Positions 45,001 through 56,190 of a DNA stretch of 64,000 nucleotides are shown piece after piece. The position numbers and the translations under genes are program-made. The stretch covers positions 434,001 to 498,000 of the forward strand of contig JABYQS010000008.1 of assembly GCA_022592435.1 (NCBI GenBank). The letters run 5' to 3'. A model generated the notes under the pieces. It was not told the DNA's origin. It searched no databases and worked only from the letters and a program-made list of their open reading frames with translations. The first letter of the stretch is position 1, and every line of letters begins with the position of its first letter. This stretch comes from Cerioporus squamosus. Its lineage: Eukaryota; Basidiomycota; Agaricomycetes; Polyporales; Polyporaceae.

Positions 45001-45611
45001 CATGACGACATCTCTGTCTCTGTCGCGGTCGCGGTCGCGTTCGCGGGCCTCACGGTCACGGGCTTCGCGTTCGCGGTTGAGCTGGTCGCGCTCCCTGTTC
45101 ACGAGCATCTCGCGTTCCCTGTCGCGTGCGAGGTCGCGTTCGCGATCACGGCCGAGAGAGGCGAGGCCGAGAGGCTCCGGTGCGCCTCTGCGCTTGTAGG
45201 AGTCGAGTTCTGTGCGGAGGATGCGGAGGTCCTCCTCGTACTGCTGGCGGATCTTGCCATGGGTAGTCTCGAGGTCGTAGAGGGACTGGCGATGATGTTG
45301 AGTTCGTTGACCTGGCTGGTGACTGGGATGTGGGGGTTATCTTGGGCAGTCAGAGACAAAGAGAACAGTGAGAACGCACGCTTTCCCTCGTACTCGTCCC
45401 TCTGGCTCCTGAGGTGGTCGCACTGGTCCTGGAGCTGCTGGAACTCCTCGCGGATGGTGTTGAAGGACTGGTTGAGGACGGTGAATGCGTTGGGGCCCTG
45501 TGGGCCAGCGCCTGTGGGCTGGAGGTGTTTGTGCTGGAACATGGCGGGATGTCAGCGGGGGAGCGGGGGAGGAGTGGGGGAGATGCGCACGTTGTATATG
45601 GCGGAGGCCAT
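42025..45611 (-). CDS. TUP1: TUP1-type WD40 transcriptional co-repressor (frame broken once)
   Basis: This is a nuclear co-repressor that would work with an SSN6/CYC8 partner. The start at 45611 gives MASAIYN joined to [15 protein letters not shown], then the tetramerising coiled coil [18 protein letters not shown] and EYEGK joined to [11 protein letters not shown]. Next come [14 protein letters not shown] and [18 protein letters not shown] long Arg/Asp/Glu repeat (RERDRDRDR type) and a Pro/Gly-rich linker follow. WD blades include [110 protein letters not shown] and [17 protein letters not shown], ending ARIWSYQAL. About 50 Gly-rich residues interrupt the domain between two blades (42605-42760). 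The frame changes by one base between NELNII and RQSLYD (about 45290), with no intron possible. Confidence 0.92.
42235..42262. repeat. Short CCAAAAT tandem repeat in a TUP1 intron
   Basis: Four near-copies of ATCCAAA(A) lie next to one another, inside the intron that precedes the last-but-one TUP1 exon. Confidence 0.6.
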
Positions 45612-48600
45612 GGGGGAGGGCGAAGGAGAAGGAGAAGGAGAAGGTGATGGGAGAGTCCAGCCAGGCGCGGACGCCGTCCTCGCCTTAAGTCCCTCTTCCC
45701 CTCTCTGATCCCACCCACGTGGCCTCCGCTTCCTGCCATCTCAGATCGCCCTCCCACCCCAGCGCAGCGGTCCCGCCGGCATGCCCACCCGCCCCAGATC
45801 CAGATCTTATCACCGCTGACGTCGCACGCCTGATTTAGACACTCTCCGCGAGCCTTGCGCACATTCTCCCTGTCGCGCCCCGCAGTAGCCGCCAAGCAGC
45901 GTCAGCCCCTTGTACCACGTTCTCGTTGCCATCTGACAAGCTCATGAAAAGCGCATGGGCGCTCTCATCGATCGTCACCAACGTCCCGTCAACGGTCATC
46001 CAGAGTTAGTCCAGCCAGCTTCTCGCGCGCAGGGCGAGAGGGCCTGCGTACATCCAACCCTCGATATTCACGGGCTCGCGACTTCCGCGGGCACGCGTCG
46101 GAGGGCCCTCGCACCGTTCATGATCTACGCTGGGTCTCGGCCCGTCGCCATCCCGTCGGTGTCGAGTTCGATGGTGCCTTCCGCGCAAAGGGGACTGCGT
46201 CTGCTCACGATCACTCAGTGCCGAGCGTCATCGGCGGATTAGGGGACCCCTTCCTTCGTTGATCGCATCCCAGCCACGTTGCTTGCCACCCTCCGGTTCA
46301 TGCATCGTCTGTACCTCTGATTTCGAATTCATCTTCGACAGCTTGCAGCCAGCTGCGAGTGAGCCAACGTCCCGGGCCGCAAGGGAACAAGGGACAGCCG
46401 CCAAAGCTCGTGCGCGCCCCGCCCGGACAGCAACCGTGACCTTGCGCTGCGCCTGCGTCGAATGTCGATGGAAACCGCCGCGGCACAGCCCGAGTACGTG
46501 CGGTTCCTTTTGTTCCCGCGTCTTCATGCTCACCGGATTCGAGGATAGCAGATCGACAGGTCCCATATACACCACACCTCACGGCGGCGCAGACGATGAA
46601 GGGCGATATGCGCACGGTCGTCCGCGGGCCCTAATATCCGCTTGACGTTCGAAGGTGAGCCAGCAGTGGCACACAGCCCATCGGATTCGGAAGGACGCCT
46701 TCTCCACTCCACCTTGTTGCGCTATCAGCATCTCATCCGAGTACAGGAGCGCTTGCAATTGGACGCAGTACCCTGCACCTGTTACGCAGCTGCGGCAGCC
46801 CGAGACGATGGCGACAGTGCTGTCTGGCCGCGTTCGGTGGTCCTCGGGTCGTCACTAGTACTCGTGCCTCGCACTGGTGCGCATTCGAGGGCATTCGTTC
46901 ACATTTCAGCTCAGCGGCGATTTCTGCCACTACGAATCGACACCTTCGAAGTCTTCAAGCACCTCGCGCTCGACCGTGACCCCGTTTATGCCGTCCGGCT
47001 TCGAGCTTCTACAGACCGCAGTCACGGTGGGCCGCGCCCTTCCACTGTCTTCTAGGGCACTCGTACCTCCCATGCCCGCATCATCATTCGCGACGCTGCC
47101 TTCTTACTTGAATGGGTTGCACTATTAAAACCCGACGACTCGGAGGATGATTGGGGCGCAACTGCTTCCCTGGCCGCTCGCGATCAGAAGCTCCAAAGAT
47201 GAACCCCGCACAAACTCACTGTACCCGTGCGCGTGCGTGCGAGTCACCCAGGCATGACTCCGACCGGCTGCTGGCGGGAGGGGGGCGGGCCAAATGCATG
47301 GAAGCCCCCCGATTCTCGTTCGTTTCTGTTTCTCTTTCCGCTCCCGAAGCGCGAAGCAAGGAACGCACTGCGCAGGAAACTTGAAGGCTCGATGCTTCGG
47401 GCAGGCTCGTGCGACCGCCGGACGGTTCGACACGACGTCGACGCCGGGAATGTAGGAGTGCATGCCAACTGTCGTCCGGGCTGCTCCGAGTCCGAGTCCC
47501 AGGATGCGTGTGCGACGCCATCCCAGGGAGACGAACCGCTGCGAGTGCTCCGCTCGCAAGTTGCCGCGTCGGACGTGCTTTTCTGGGAGGCTGGGGATAG
47601 GTGGTGGTACCCCGCGGCTCCTGCCTCCGCTTCTTCTCTCACGATGCCATTGACAGGGCCTCCTGCGGGTTCTGAGTTGCGTACATTGTCATACCGTACA
47701 AGGACAGCCCCCGCCGCCTGCCACTCCCACTCCCATCCCTGCTTCCCGCTTCGCAGCCCTCCCACACTCTCACCCTCTTGCTGCGTCGCGCCACGTCCAC
47801 GGTCCGCGATTCGCCATTCAGTCCGTTCAGACGCGGTCACCGCAGGCATTAGTGCTAGTGTCCGTGTCCGTGTCCGTGTCAGCTGCCAAACGGGCGTCAA
47901 TGTCGCGCTTACGCTGGAGAAGGTTGACGGCGAGTTCCAAGAATACCACTGGCAAAAGCTAGCTGACGCCGAGGCCCTGAGAGGCTGAGAGGCTGAGGAT
48001 GGCGTTCGAAGGTCGCACCGGCTCTGGGTATGGTAACCAGCCTGCAAGCCCCGAGATGGCCGGAGAAGCGGGATGTCTGTCTCGGTCACCTGGGTCGGAA
48101 GGCTCTCGGCCCATGTGCACGGTGGTGTGTACATATACTGTATGTCGTGCCGACGACTTGGCGGGGGGTGCTCAGGTCTTAGCTTCTGGCCTCGCACTCC
48201 CTCAGACCGTCGACGTCGACATCTATACGCCTCCAGCCTTCGCATCGCCGCACAATGGCCTAGCACACCACACGTCATCGAACCCTGGCAGAACCCCGAG
48301 GATGTTCCTCCGACACCCGTCGCCCGTCGTCTGTCGCCAGTCACCCGTCTTTCGCCGCCTCTCCCGTCATGCTGAGTACCCGTGTCCGCGATCGCCAACT
48401 GCAGTACCGCGGCTTCGCACGGTCATCCAGGTGCGCATGTCTGCCTCCACCATATCATCAAGTATATTGCTGCCAGCCGGCGCGAAGCGCACTGCGTACG
48501 TAGCCTGTCAGGGAGGCGAACTGCCACTAACTGCCATCGTCGATGCTGTCGTCGCTTGCTAGGCGGGATGCATGGGACCGCGGCCCGAGACACAGACCCC

Positions 48601-49093
48601 ATGCAGGAATGGACGCGAACTTTGAACTTCGTTGAAGCGTACGCGCGTAAGCATCGGTTCTCCCGCACTGAGTCACACAGTGCATGCCGCCAAACTAGCT
48701 CTGACATCTCCGCATCCGTATGTGCGTCGGCTCCATCCCCACGTCGCAGACTGACCGGCACACCCTCGGCGAGTCGACGTCGCTACAGAGGTCGCTGGCT
48801 TCCTTCTCCGTTCCTTCGGGTTGCTCTCTCTCCGGGTCTCAGACTCGGAGGGGGGCTCCCTCTTCTACGTATGTCAAGGGGTGCCAACAGTGAGGCCTTG
48901 AGGGCCGAGCGCGCGATGGTTCCTGTCCCGCTGTCGCCTGGTACCCCCAAGCTCATGCACGAGAGAGACCTCGTGGCGGCGTGGCCTGGCTGCGCCTTCT
49001 CTGGGATCGCAGGCGTCCTGCCTGTACGAGTACAGCCTGCGATGCTGCACTGCGTTGTTCGAAGCCTCGATACACACAATATACATGATGATA
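45612..49093. other. Gene-poor 3.5 kb upstream of TUP1
   Basis: Long open frames occur on both strands (48398-47244 minus, 384 codons; 47227-47988 plus, 253 codons; 48382-49275 plus). They overlap each other in antisense, have biased Arg/Ser composition and show no motif, so I take them as chance in GC-rich DNA. A GAAGGA microsatellite (about 45618-45648) and a GTCCGT run (47858-47880) are present. It may hold a long TUP1 promoter or leader. Confidence 0.4.
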
Positions 49094-52000
49094 TCACCAG
49101 AATGGAGGGCGGAAGGCTGGCTGTGGTTGCGGTTGCTGCTGTGGGTATGGGTGGAACGGATGCGGCTGCGTTGGGCGGTAGGACCCCATCACCTGGTCCG
49201 CTGCTGCTCCAAATGGATCGGGACCAGGATGCAGGTGGGGAGGGTTCAAGGGGGGCTGGGTGTTCGGCATGCTAATATTGTAATCGAGATGGAGGTGCGC
49301 ATGCGTTGAGGGATTCCAGCCTGGGCCGGATGGTCCAGGGTGAGCTGTGGATGAGCCCGAGGGCGGCATGGCGGCGGCAGCGGTTGGGGCAGGAGGTGGT
49401 GCGAGACCTGTCTTGAGCGGAGGGATTGCACGCTGCGGCGGGGGAATGCCGGCGAGCTGGCAAGAGCGCACGAGCCAGTTGCGGAGCCCCTCGTACTCCT
49501 TGCGTTGACCTACAACAACGTGCGAGTTAGAATCGCGGCCGCAGGGCGACTCACGCGGTGGGAGGGGGAATGCGTACCGGGAGAGGGCCAGATCATCATC
49601 ATGAACTCGACGCAGGGCGCGAATGCCTTTGCGACCTCGAGCGCGACGGTGAGCGAGCGGTCGGCGTGCCAGAGCCCGAGGGCGCGCATTATCTGCGACA
49701 TGAACCAGTAGAGGAGCATGCACCGTCGGGAGTTCTCGGTGGGTTCTCCCCTTGCTGAGAGTACCTGGGCTTCGCGGAAAGCCTTTGCTAGGTTGAGCAT
49801 GTGTGTCACTGTAGGTCGGGAGAAGAGGTGAGCGTTTGGGATGAGGAGCGGGACAGCTGGGGTTGGCGTACTCCATCGTTTGGCTTGGCGTGGTACAGCG
49901 CTTGGCCGTGCTCACTGGGATGAGAGGATCAGGAAGGGGCAGGGAGGACACGGAGTGAAGGGGGAGACGTACGTAAGGGCTTCTGGTATATACCGCCTGA
50001 ACTCGTTCGAAACGACCATTCGCGTGCTGCACGAAAAGAGCGCATTCCTTCAGTTGCTTGTCCTTCCTGGATGCTAGAAGGGGAGAGAGGAGGAGGAGGG
50101 AACACGCACTTGAAGAGCACCTCGCGCATTTGCAGCATGAACCCAGATTGGATGTCGCAGGTGTGGCTGTCCATTGCAGCCTCGACGTTGTCCAGCTCGA
50201 GCCACGCCGTCATCGCGAACTGCGCGCGGTCGGCGTTCGACATGCGCGTGTTGCCCCGTGCGCGGAGGCAGCTGTTCCAGAGGAAGAGCGTGCGCATGTA
50301 CAGCGCCCAGACCGAATTTTTGGACGCGGGTATGCGCGGCATGCTTGGATCTGCGGTCGCGAAGCTCTCCCCGGGGAAGAGCAGGGCGTACTGCAGGAGA
50401 AACGCATCGATGGTGAGTGTTCCGTCTGAAGCGAGGATCACAGATGTGCAGAGAAAAGGGTCGGCAGAAACACGCACATTCGCCGGGTCCTTGATCCACA
50501 GGTGGTGCTTCTCTTGGTCCGTCCCCGCGGCTGTCTTCGTGTTGTGCGCCACGGAGAGGATGAGCGTGCACCAGACGAGCCGCCGGCATTCTTCCTTCTG
50601 CAGCTCGCCCTCGCTCACGGAGCGCGGCCACATCGGCATGTTCCGCCACGCGGGCGTGAGTTGGCCTGCGAGCGGCCAGTCCGCGACGAGCGAGTACGCG
50701 GAGCAGCCGCAGTCCCATGGGGTGTGGCCCTGGTCGTATAGCTGCGTCTGCAGGGATTGGGTGTACCGGCCGATGTGGGGATACGTGTGTGGGCCGTGCG
50801 AGCCTTGCGGATCGAATCCCGGGGCCGGAGCGGACACAGGTTGGGCAATGTTCAGTGGGTTCGGCTGCCACGGCACGTGTAGCTGATGATCACCTTCAGG
50901 ATGGGGCAGAATGGCGCCGGCTTGAGGTATGTTCAGCCGACCATTGCCCTCTGGAATTGGCAGGGGGGTGTTCAGACGATGACCGCTTCCCGGGAGAGGT
51001 AGAACGGAATTTGGTTGAGGGATATTTAGAGGATAGTTGCCCTCAGGACGGGGGAAGACGAGGTCAGGCTGCGAGATGCTGGAACGGCAGATGCCTGCGG
51101 GAAGTGGCAGGGTCGAGTCAGAGAAGGGGTTGAAGGGGGCGGGCGGGGAAGAGGCTGTCTGCGGGACGACAGGAACCTCCCCGGGTATGAAGATCGTCGT
51201 GCGCGAGTCGTTGATGTCGAGAGTCGTGAGCTGCAGACTGCGGATCAAGGAGTCCAGCATGACGAACGCAGAGCGCGTGCGCGGGGTCGCGCACTTGGGA
51301 TGCGCCTGCATCTCGAACAATGCGAGAAGCTGAGTTGCGGGGCGTCAGCATGCATACCAGCTATGGAGGATGGATGCGAGAAGCTGCTCACATACCCAAG
51401 CAGTCTGTACGAGGCCCAGGTCGATCCGCCCGGAGTTCAAACTGGCCTGGAAGGTCGCGTGCGCCTGGTCGAGCAGATGCAGAGCACGTTCTCTGCCCTT
51501 GGCGCCCAGCTCGAGCTCGGAACTCTGGAAGAAGGTGCCCAGGGCGAGCAAGGCGAGCACAAGGCATGGCTGGAGGGACTGGCGTCGGTACGGGTCGAAG
51601 AGGGAGCCGAAGAAGCGCGGGACGTGGATGAAAGCAAACCAGTGCAGGGAGGCGTAGAAGGCGAAGCGGAGGTCGGCCGCGATATGGGCGGCCGCTGCCT
51701 CGCGCACGGCCGGGGTGAGAGGGGCACCGTAGGACGGCAATGAAGATGTGGTCCCTGAGGGAGGGGGGGCGTAGAAGTAGAGGAGAGCGTCCCACCACGT
51801 CTCGCGGGTGAATTGCACACTTGGGGATGTAAAGTTGTGCGGATCAAATTCTGGGAGTACTTCCTCTTCCTCTATTCGACGTGCCAGCTCAAGCGCATCT
51901 GAATGGGCGTAGAGAAGGTCAGGAAGAGGCGTTTCGAATACTTTCGCTGGAGGCCGCCACCCGAGCGGAGCTGCAGCATCGATGACAGTGATTCGCCTGG

Positions 52001-52971
52001 GAGCACTGCTATATGTTGACGGCAGACTGCGCGGACCAGGATCAGACTGGGCAGTAGCTGGGACGTTCGCCGGTGGTGCTTGAACTGAGCGGCTACCAGA
52101 CGGGTCGTGAACGACGCGTGCAGGTTGCGCAGTGGGAACGCGAGCAGCAGCCTCGGCCTTCTTACGCTTTGCCTCCTCTTCTAGGCGGGAACGAGTGGTG
52201 CGAGTCTTCTTCTCTTCATAAGGCGCGAACTTGCGAGACCCGGGCGTGCGATCCTTGCCGCGTCGGCGAGGGGCAGCGTCGTAGGAACACTGGCCGAGGG
52301 TCGGGTCGGCGCGTTTGGTGCAATTGAAGCATTCGGGTTTGGTTCCGTCACAGCGGACTTTGCGGTTGCGGCTGGAGTATTGTGTTCAGCACGCGCGTTT
52401 TCAAGGATAGAGAGAGGGACACAGCATCAGAAGTCCGTGAGCGGATCGCTCATGCTGTGCACCCGAGGACACTCTCTCGTTTGCGGATATGATGAACCGC
52501 AGTAAAAGGATCTTAAGGGCATACACGGTCCGTGCGAGGTACGAAGGGCCGGCATACTCACCACTGGAGGCAAGCGAGGTACACTCGCACACGAGGTTTG
52601 CCATGGGCGGTGAGGGGCAGGTCCGCAGAGACATCGGCTCGAGCCTTTTCAGAGGGCGACGAGCTCTTCTGCGTTCCTGATTCTTCGCTTCGTGCTGAGG
52701 TGGCACGTCTCTTGCCTGTACCAGCAACCGATGCGAAGGGTTGCGAGGATGTGCCAAACGGTTCGGGACCAAGCGCGTCGGCAAGTGAAGATGATGATGC
52801 CGGTGAGGCAGAGGTGTGGACGCGAGGGTGGGAAGACGAGGCAGGCGCAGCGGGTGCATTGCTGTGCGACCGGGAGAGCTGGAGAGACGAAGATGGCTGA
52901 GGGGAGGAGGAGGAGGAGGCCAGAGCGGTCTCATGGCTTGACTCACGGTCGTGTAGAGGGTCAGCGGGCAT
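49094..52971 (-). CDS. Zn2Cys6 (fungal binuclear cluster) transcription factor
   Basis: This is a nuclear DNA-binding regulator. The start MPADPLHDRESSHETALASS leads into about 120 Ser/Ala/Pro-rich residues. The zinc cluster is formed across an intron: ACLQC, then RNRKVRCDGTKPECFNC, TKRADPTLGQCSY. All six Cys are present in the order C-x2-C-x6-C-x6-C-x2-C-x10-C. A basic linker follows (RRRGKDRTPGSRK, EEKKTRTTRSRLEEEAKRKK). The middle region is TWWDALLYFYAPPPS, AADLRFAFYASLHWFAFIHV, LVLALLALGTFFQSSELELG and QAHATFQASLNSGRIDLGLV, typical of the fungal-specific factor domain. The C-terminus is Pro/Gln-rich and ends PQPQPAFRPPFW at the stop 49096-49094. No break was noticed. It diverges from the HCNGP-like gene across 264 bases. 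Targets are unknown. Confidence 0.9.
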
Positions 52972-53235
52972 GGTGGTACTACGCAGACAATCGGGCGTGT
53001 CTGGAAGAAGGAGGTGGCCAACCTGGCGCTGGGCTGGGTGGAGTTAACCAAGAGTCTCCTCGGACCTCCTCCTCCAAACGCGACTGCACAGCTCTGAGCT
53101 CTCCGACTCGGTCGGCAAGCGGATCGCCATCACAAATCTCCTTCAGCGCCAACTTGCGCGACTTCACCGTGCACGTTCTTACTCTCACTGGACTCTCATC
53201 TCTGCACTTCGCGACAAGTACTGACCGTTGTGTCC
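52972..53235. promoter_or_regulatory. Short bidirectional promoter
   Basis: 264 bases separate two divergent start codons (Zn2Cys6 factor and HCNGP-like protein). No TATA box is obvious. Confidence 0.5.
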
Positions 53236-54546
53236 ATGCTGCCTCTTCCCGGTGCGCCATCTCCTGCTGCCCGCGTCTTCGCCTACTCACTTGGCGCACT
53301 CCAAGGACTGGTTGCGTACGACGACGATGTCCCCAGCGACCAAGAGGACCGCTATTCTCCCTCTCGCCTCCAATTCTCCCAACCCACTGCCAGCGGCCCG
53401 TCTGGAACCCGCAACTCGAGCACCGATGTGAGACTCTTCATCGCACCTTCACGCTATCTCCGTTTCCCTCTTTGCTCTCCCTCTTTTCTCTTCCGGCCAG
53501 GGTAACCAGCTAAATCCACGCTCGACTGCCTCCTCAGACCGTGAGTTCCGCCTGTCCGAAAGTGCCTAACCCAATACCGTTTGACACATTCTCCTCGTTT
53601 GGCAGACTTGAGCTCAGGTCGCAAGCCCGCTGTCATCATCCGCCGACACCCCCCCGCCAAACCGCATCCTAGAGCGCGCATACCCGACGACATCAATGAG
53701 TCCGGTCCTTCGACCCCTACCCAGTTTCAACCGCCTGAGGACACAACGCTTCCGATTGGACCCAGGGAGGATCCTACAGACGAACTGGCACGCACTAGGA
53801 GGCTTTTGCGCCCACCACCGATCCCAGGCGTGCAGGACTGGGGTATCCCTCCGGAGCCGACAGACCCCTGCGACGAGAACATCAAGGTGTGTAGTCGGTT
53901 TTGTTGAAGCACTCATCCTCTTCTCTCCGAAACGTCATCTAAACCTCACCTCCTCAGGCCAAAATTGCCACGTTCCTCGCACTGAAGCGTGATCCACAAA
54001 ATCCTCGCCACTTCAACGACTCTCTGATGGCAAACCGCGCCTTCCGCAATCCGCATCTGTACGCGAAACTCGTCGAGTTCGTCGACGTCGACGAGCGAAC
54101 CACGAACTTCCCGAAGGATATGTGGGACCCGCTGGACGTCAAGGAGGAGTGGTATGCAGACCGCATAGGTGCGTCACAGATGTTTTGCTCCCCAGGCTCT
54201 CTGATTCAACCCGGCTCTCGCCCCTGCGCGCTCGTCGCCATTGGCTTACCCGTCTGTTACTGGCTGCTCGCGTCCATCCTGTGGCACCGCTCGCCATGTC
54301 GCGTTCCGTCACTATGTGTATTGGTATACGCTGGTGTAAATAGCGGAGGCCCAGAAAGCCAAGGCGGAAGCGACCTCGACCGCGCAACAGCCCAACAAAC
54401 GGGCCCGTATCGACTTTGCGTCCGCTTCGTCCTCCTCCACACATGGGCAAGCGCACGCGGGAGGGAGACACCAGCCGAGCCGTGGCGGGAGAAGCGAGGG
54501 CGTGTTGGGTGGCGGCAAGGGGCGCGGTCGGAGTCGGTGGGGGTGA
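53236..54546 (+). CDS. HCNGP/SAP30BP-family nuclear protein
   Basis: The first ATG gives [19 protein letters not shown] and then [15 protein letters not shown], the acidic opening typical of HCNGP proteins. A Ser/Pro-rich stretch follows, then the family core: [80 protein letters not shown] and [20 protein letters not shown]. The tail is Ala/Lys-rich, then Gly/Arg-rich ([20 protein letters not shown]) with TGA at 54544-54546. Relatives act in transcription and pre-mRNA splicing in the nucleus. All introns are short and in frame. The true start may lie inside the first exon (family members often begin close to GLVAYDDD), so the first 22 residues are the least certain part. Confidence 0.85.
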
Positions 54547-55060
54547 TTGTAGGCTAGGAGGATCATCATCCTGGCATATGTTGAGTGAAGCCTTGCTTCT
54601 CTCGTGCTTTGTTGTGCCATGCTATTATATCTTTGTTCTGTCCAAGCGCCATGCCAGGTTTGAGTGGTGTCTCTCGTCTCATGGTGCTTTCCCGGTCGTG
54701 GTCCATGGCGTGGATGGGCCCCGAGAATCAGACTGCAAGTCTGTTCAGCCTCATCCGACGGCCGAATTTGTAGTCCACGCGATCTCCTTGCACCGCCAAT
54801 GTTATTGCATGCAAGGCGTTCCTTCGACGTTACATATAGGCCTAGGATTCGGAATTTAAGTTACATTGCCTCAGTGAGTCGGAGCGTAAAGTGCCGCACG
54901 CGGGTGTCGGTATAGATGTAAACTCCGACTCAGCTCCGAAGAGTTGAGCTGGATAGGGCAGAAGCGCCTGCGCGGTGACTATTGGGCGCTTAACAACCTC
55001 ACATCTTCGTCGCCACTCCTCCTCGCAGTCCAGCCATACGCGTCCTCAGTCCCTTCCAAA
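54547..55060. other. Intergenic between HCNGP-like gene and SMD1
   Basis: About 510 bases: 3' UTR of the HCNGP-like gene and promoter of SMD1. No gene recognised. Confidence 0.5.
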
Positions 55061-55558
55061 ATGAAACTCGTGCGGTACGTGAGATGAGCAGTGGCCGTGT
55101 ATTCTAACTGGAGGTGCCGTGCCAATGGGGCTAATGCTCTGCGCTACAGGTTTTTGATGAAACTTAACAACGAGACGGTCACCGTCGAGCTCAAGAACGG
55201 CTCGGTGATCCATGGCACGATCACGGGTACGCTGCTCGCATCTCAACACTTGCAATGTCTGACGAGTGATGGCTTGTGGAATGCAGGTGTTGACATGCAA
55301 ATGAACACGCATCTCAAGACTGTCAAAATGACCGCACGCAACCGCGAGCCGACCTCCCTAGACACGCTCTCTATCCGCGGCAACAACATCCGCTACTTTG
55401 TGCTTCCCGACGCGCTGCCGCTGGACACGCTGCTCGTGGACGACGCACCGAAACCGAAGAACAGGAAGAAGGATGAGGCGCGGGGTCGTGGACGCGGGCG
55501 AGGGGGCGACCGTGGACGGGCCCGTGGACGCGGACGGGGGCGAGGACGGGGCTTCTGA
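55061..55558 (+). CDS. SMD1: Small nuclear ribonucleoprotein SmD1
   Basis: Three exons (55061-55074, 55150-55226, 55287-55558) give 363 nt, or 120 residues, the expected size. SmD1 is a core subunit of the seven-member Sm ring on U1, U2, U4 and U5 snRNAs. Sm motif 1 is [40 protein letters not shown]. Sm motif 2 is [20 protein letters not shown]. The C-terminus is the Arg/Gly-rich tail [17 protein letters not shown], typically a target of arginine methylation. The very short first exon (MKLVR) is common in fungal SmD1 genes. The frame is intact and the call is secure. Confidence 0.96.
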
Positions 55559-56190
55559 GCGTCATGGATGTGTGTACAAGATCTCCTTATCTTCTCCCTG
55601 TTTCTTTCCCCCGACGCACCAGGGTTGTTTTGTACTACTAGCTCAGCATCCTCCGCTCGGCGGTGAGGCCATCGCAATGAGAGCAGTTTCACTTTCCACA
55701 GCAAGCCATGCGCCCCCACGGCAGTTGAGGGGTAGCATCTAAACTTGAGCTCGAGGCTTGATGCTGTTTTACGACGCCTTGTTGGCACTTGAAGAGCAGG
55801 TGCCAGATGCCGAGGAAATGTAAGGTTGCTACTCTGCTGATACCTTGAGCGTTTGACGATGCTTCCTCTTCAGACTTCCGATGCATGCAAGCGGCATCAG
55901 GCCACAAAGACGCGGTGAAACATGCTACAGCAGTCTCGTCTTTCCCGGCACCGAGCTCGAGGACAACGAGCGTGGACCGCGAACCGACGCATGGTGAGTC
56001 ACGCGTCACATCCAAAATGGGATTGTGGGTCACGGTGACTCTGACGTAACTCGGGAGATGCCGAGGAGCATGCCACCCTGCAGGAGCTCGCCTGGACCGT
56101 GACCATACTGTACTTGCACCTCTCCCTCATCCTGATCCTCCCTGCTTGCGTTCCCCATCGCCCTTACTACTCACTACCTAACTTCTTGTC
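55559..56190. other. Intergenic between SMD1 and the coiled-coil gene
   Basis: About 630 bases, no supported gene on either strand. Confidence 0.5.

Noticed and set aside
47244..48398. Minus-strand open frame of 384 codons
   Set aside because: Low-complexity Arg/Ser composition, no motif, and a 253-codon frame open on the opposite strand; most likely chance in GC-rich DNA.
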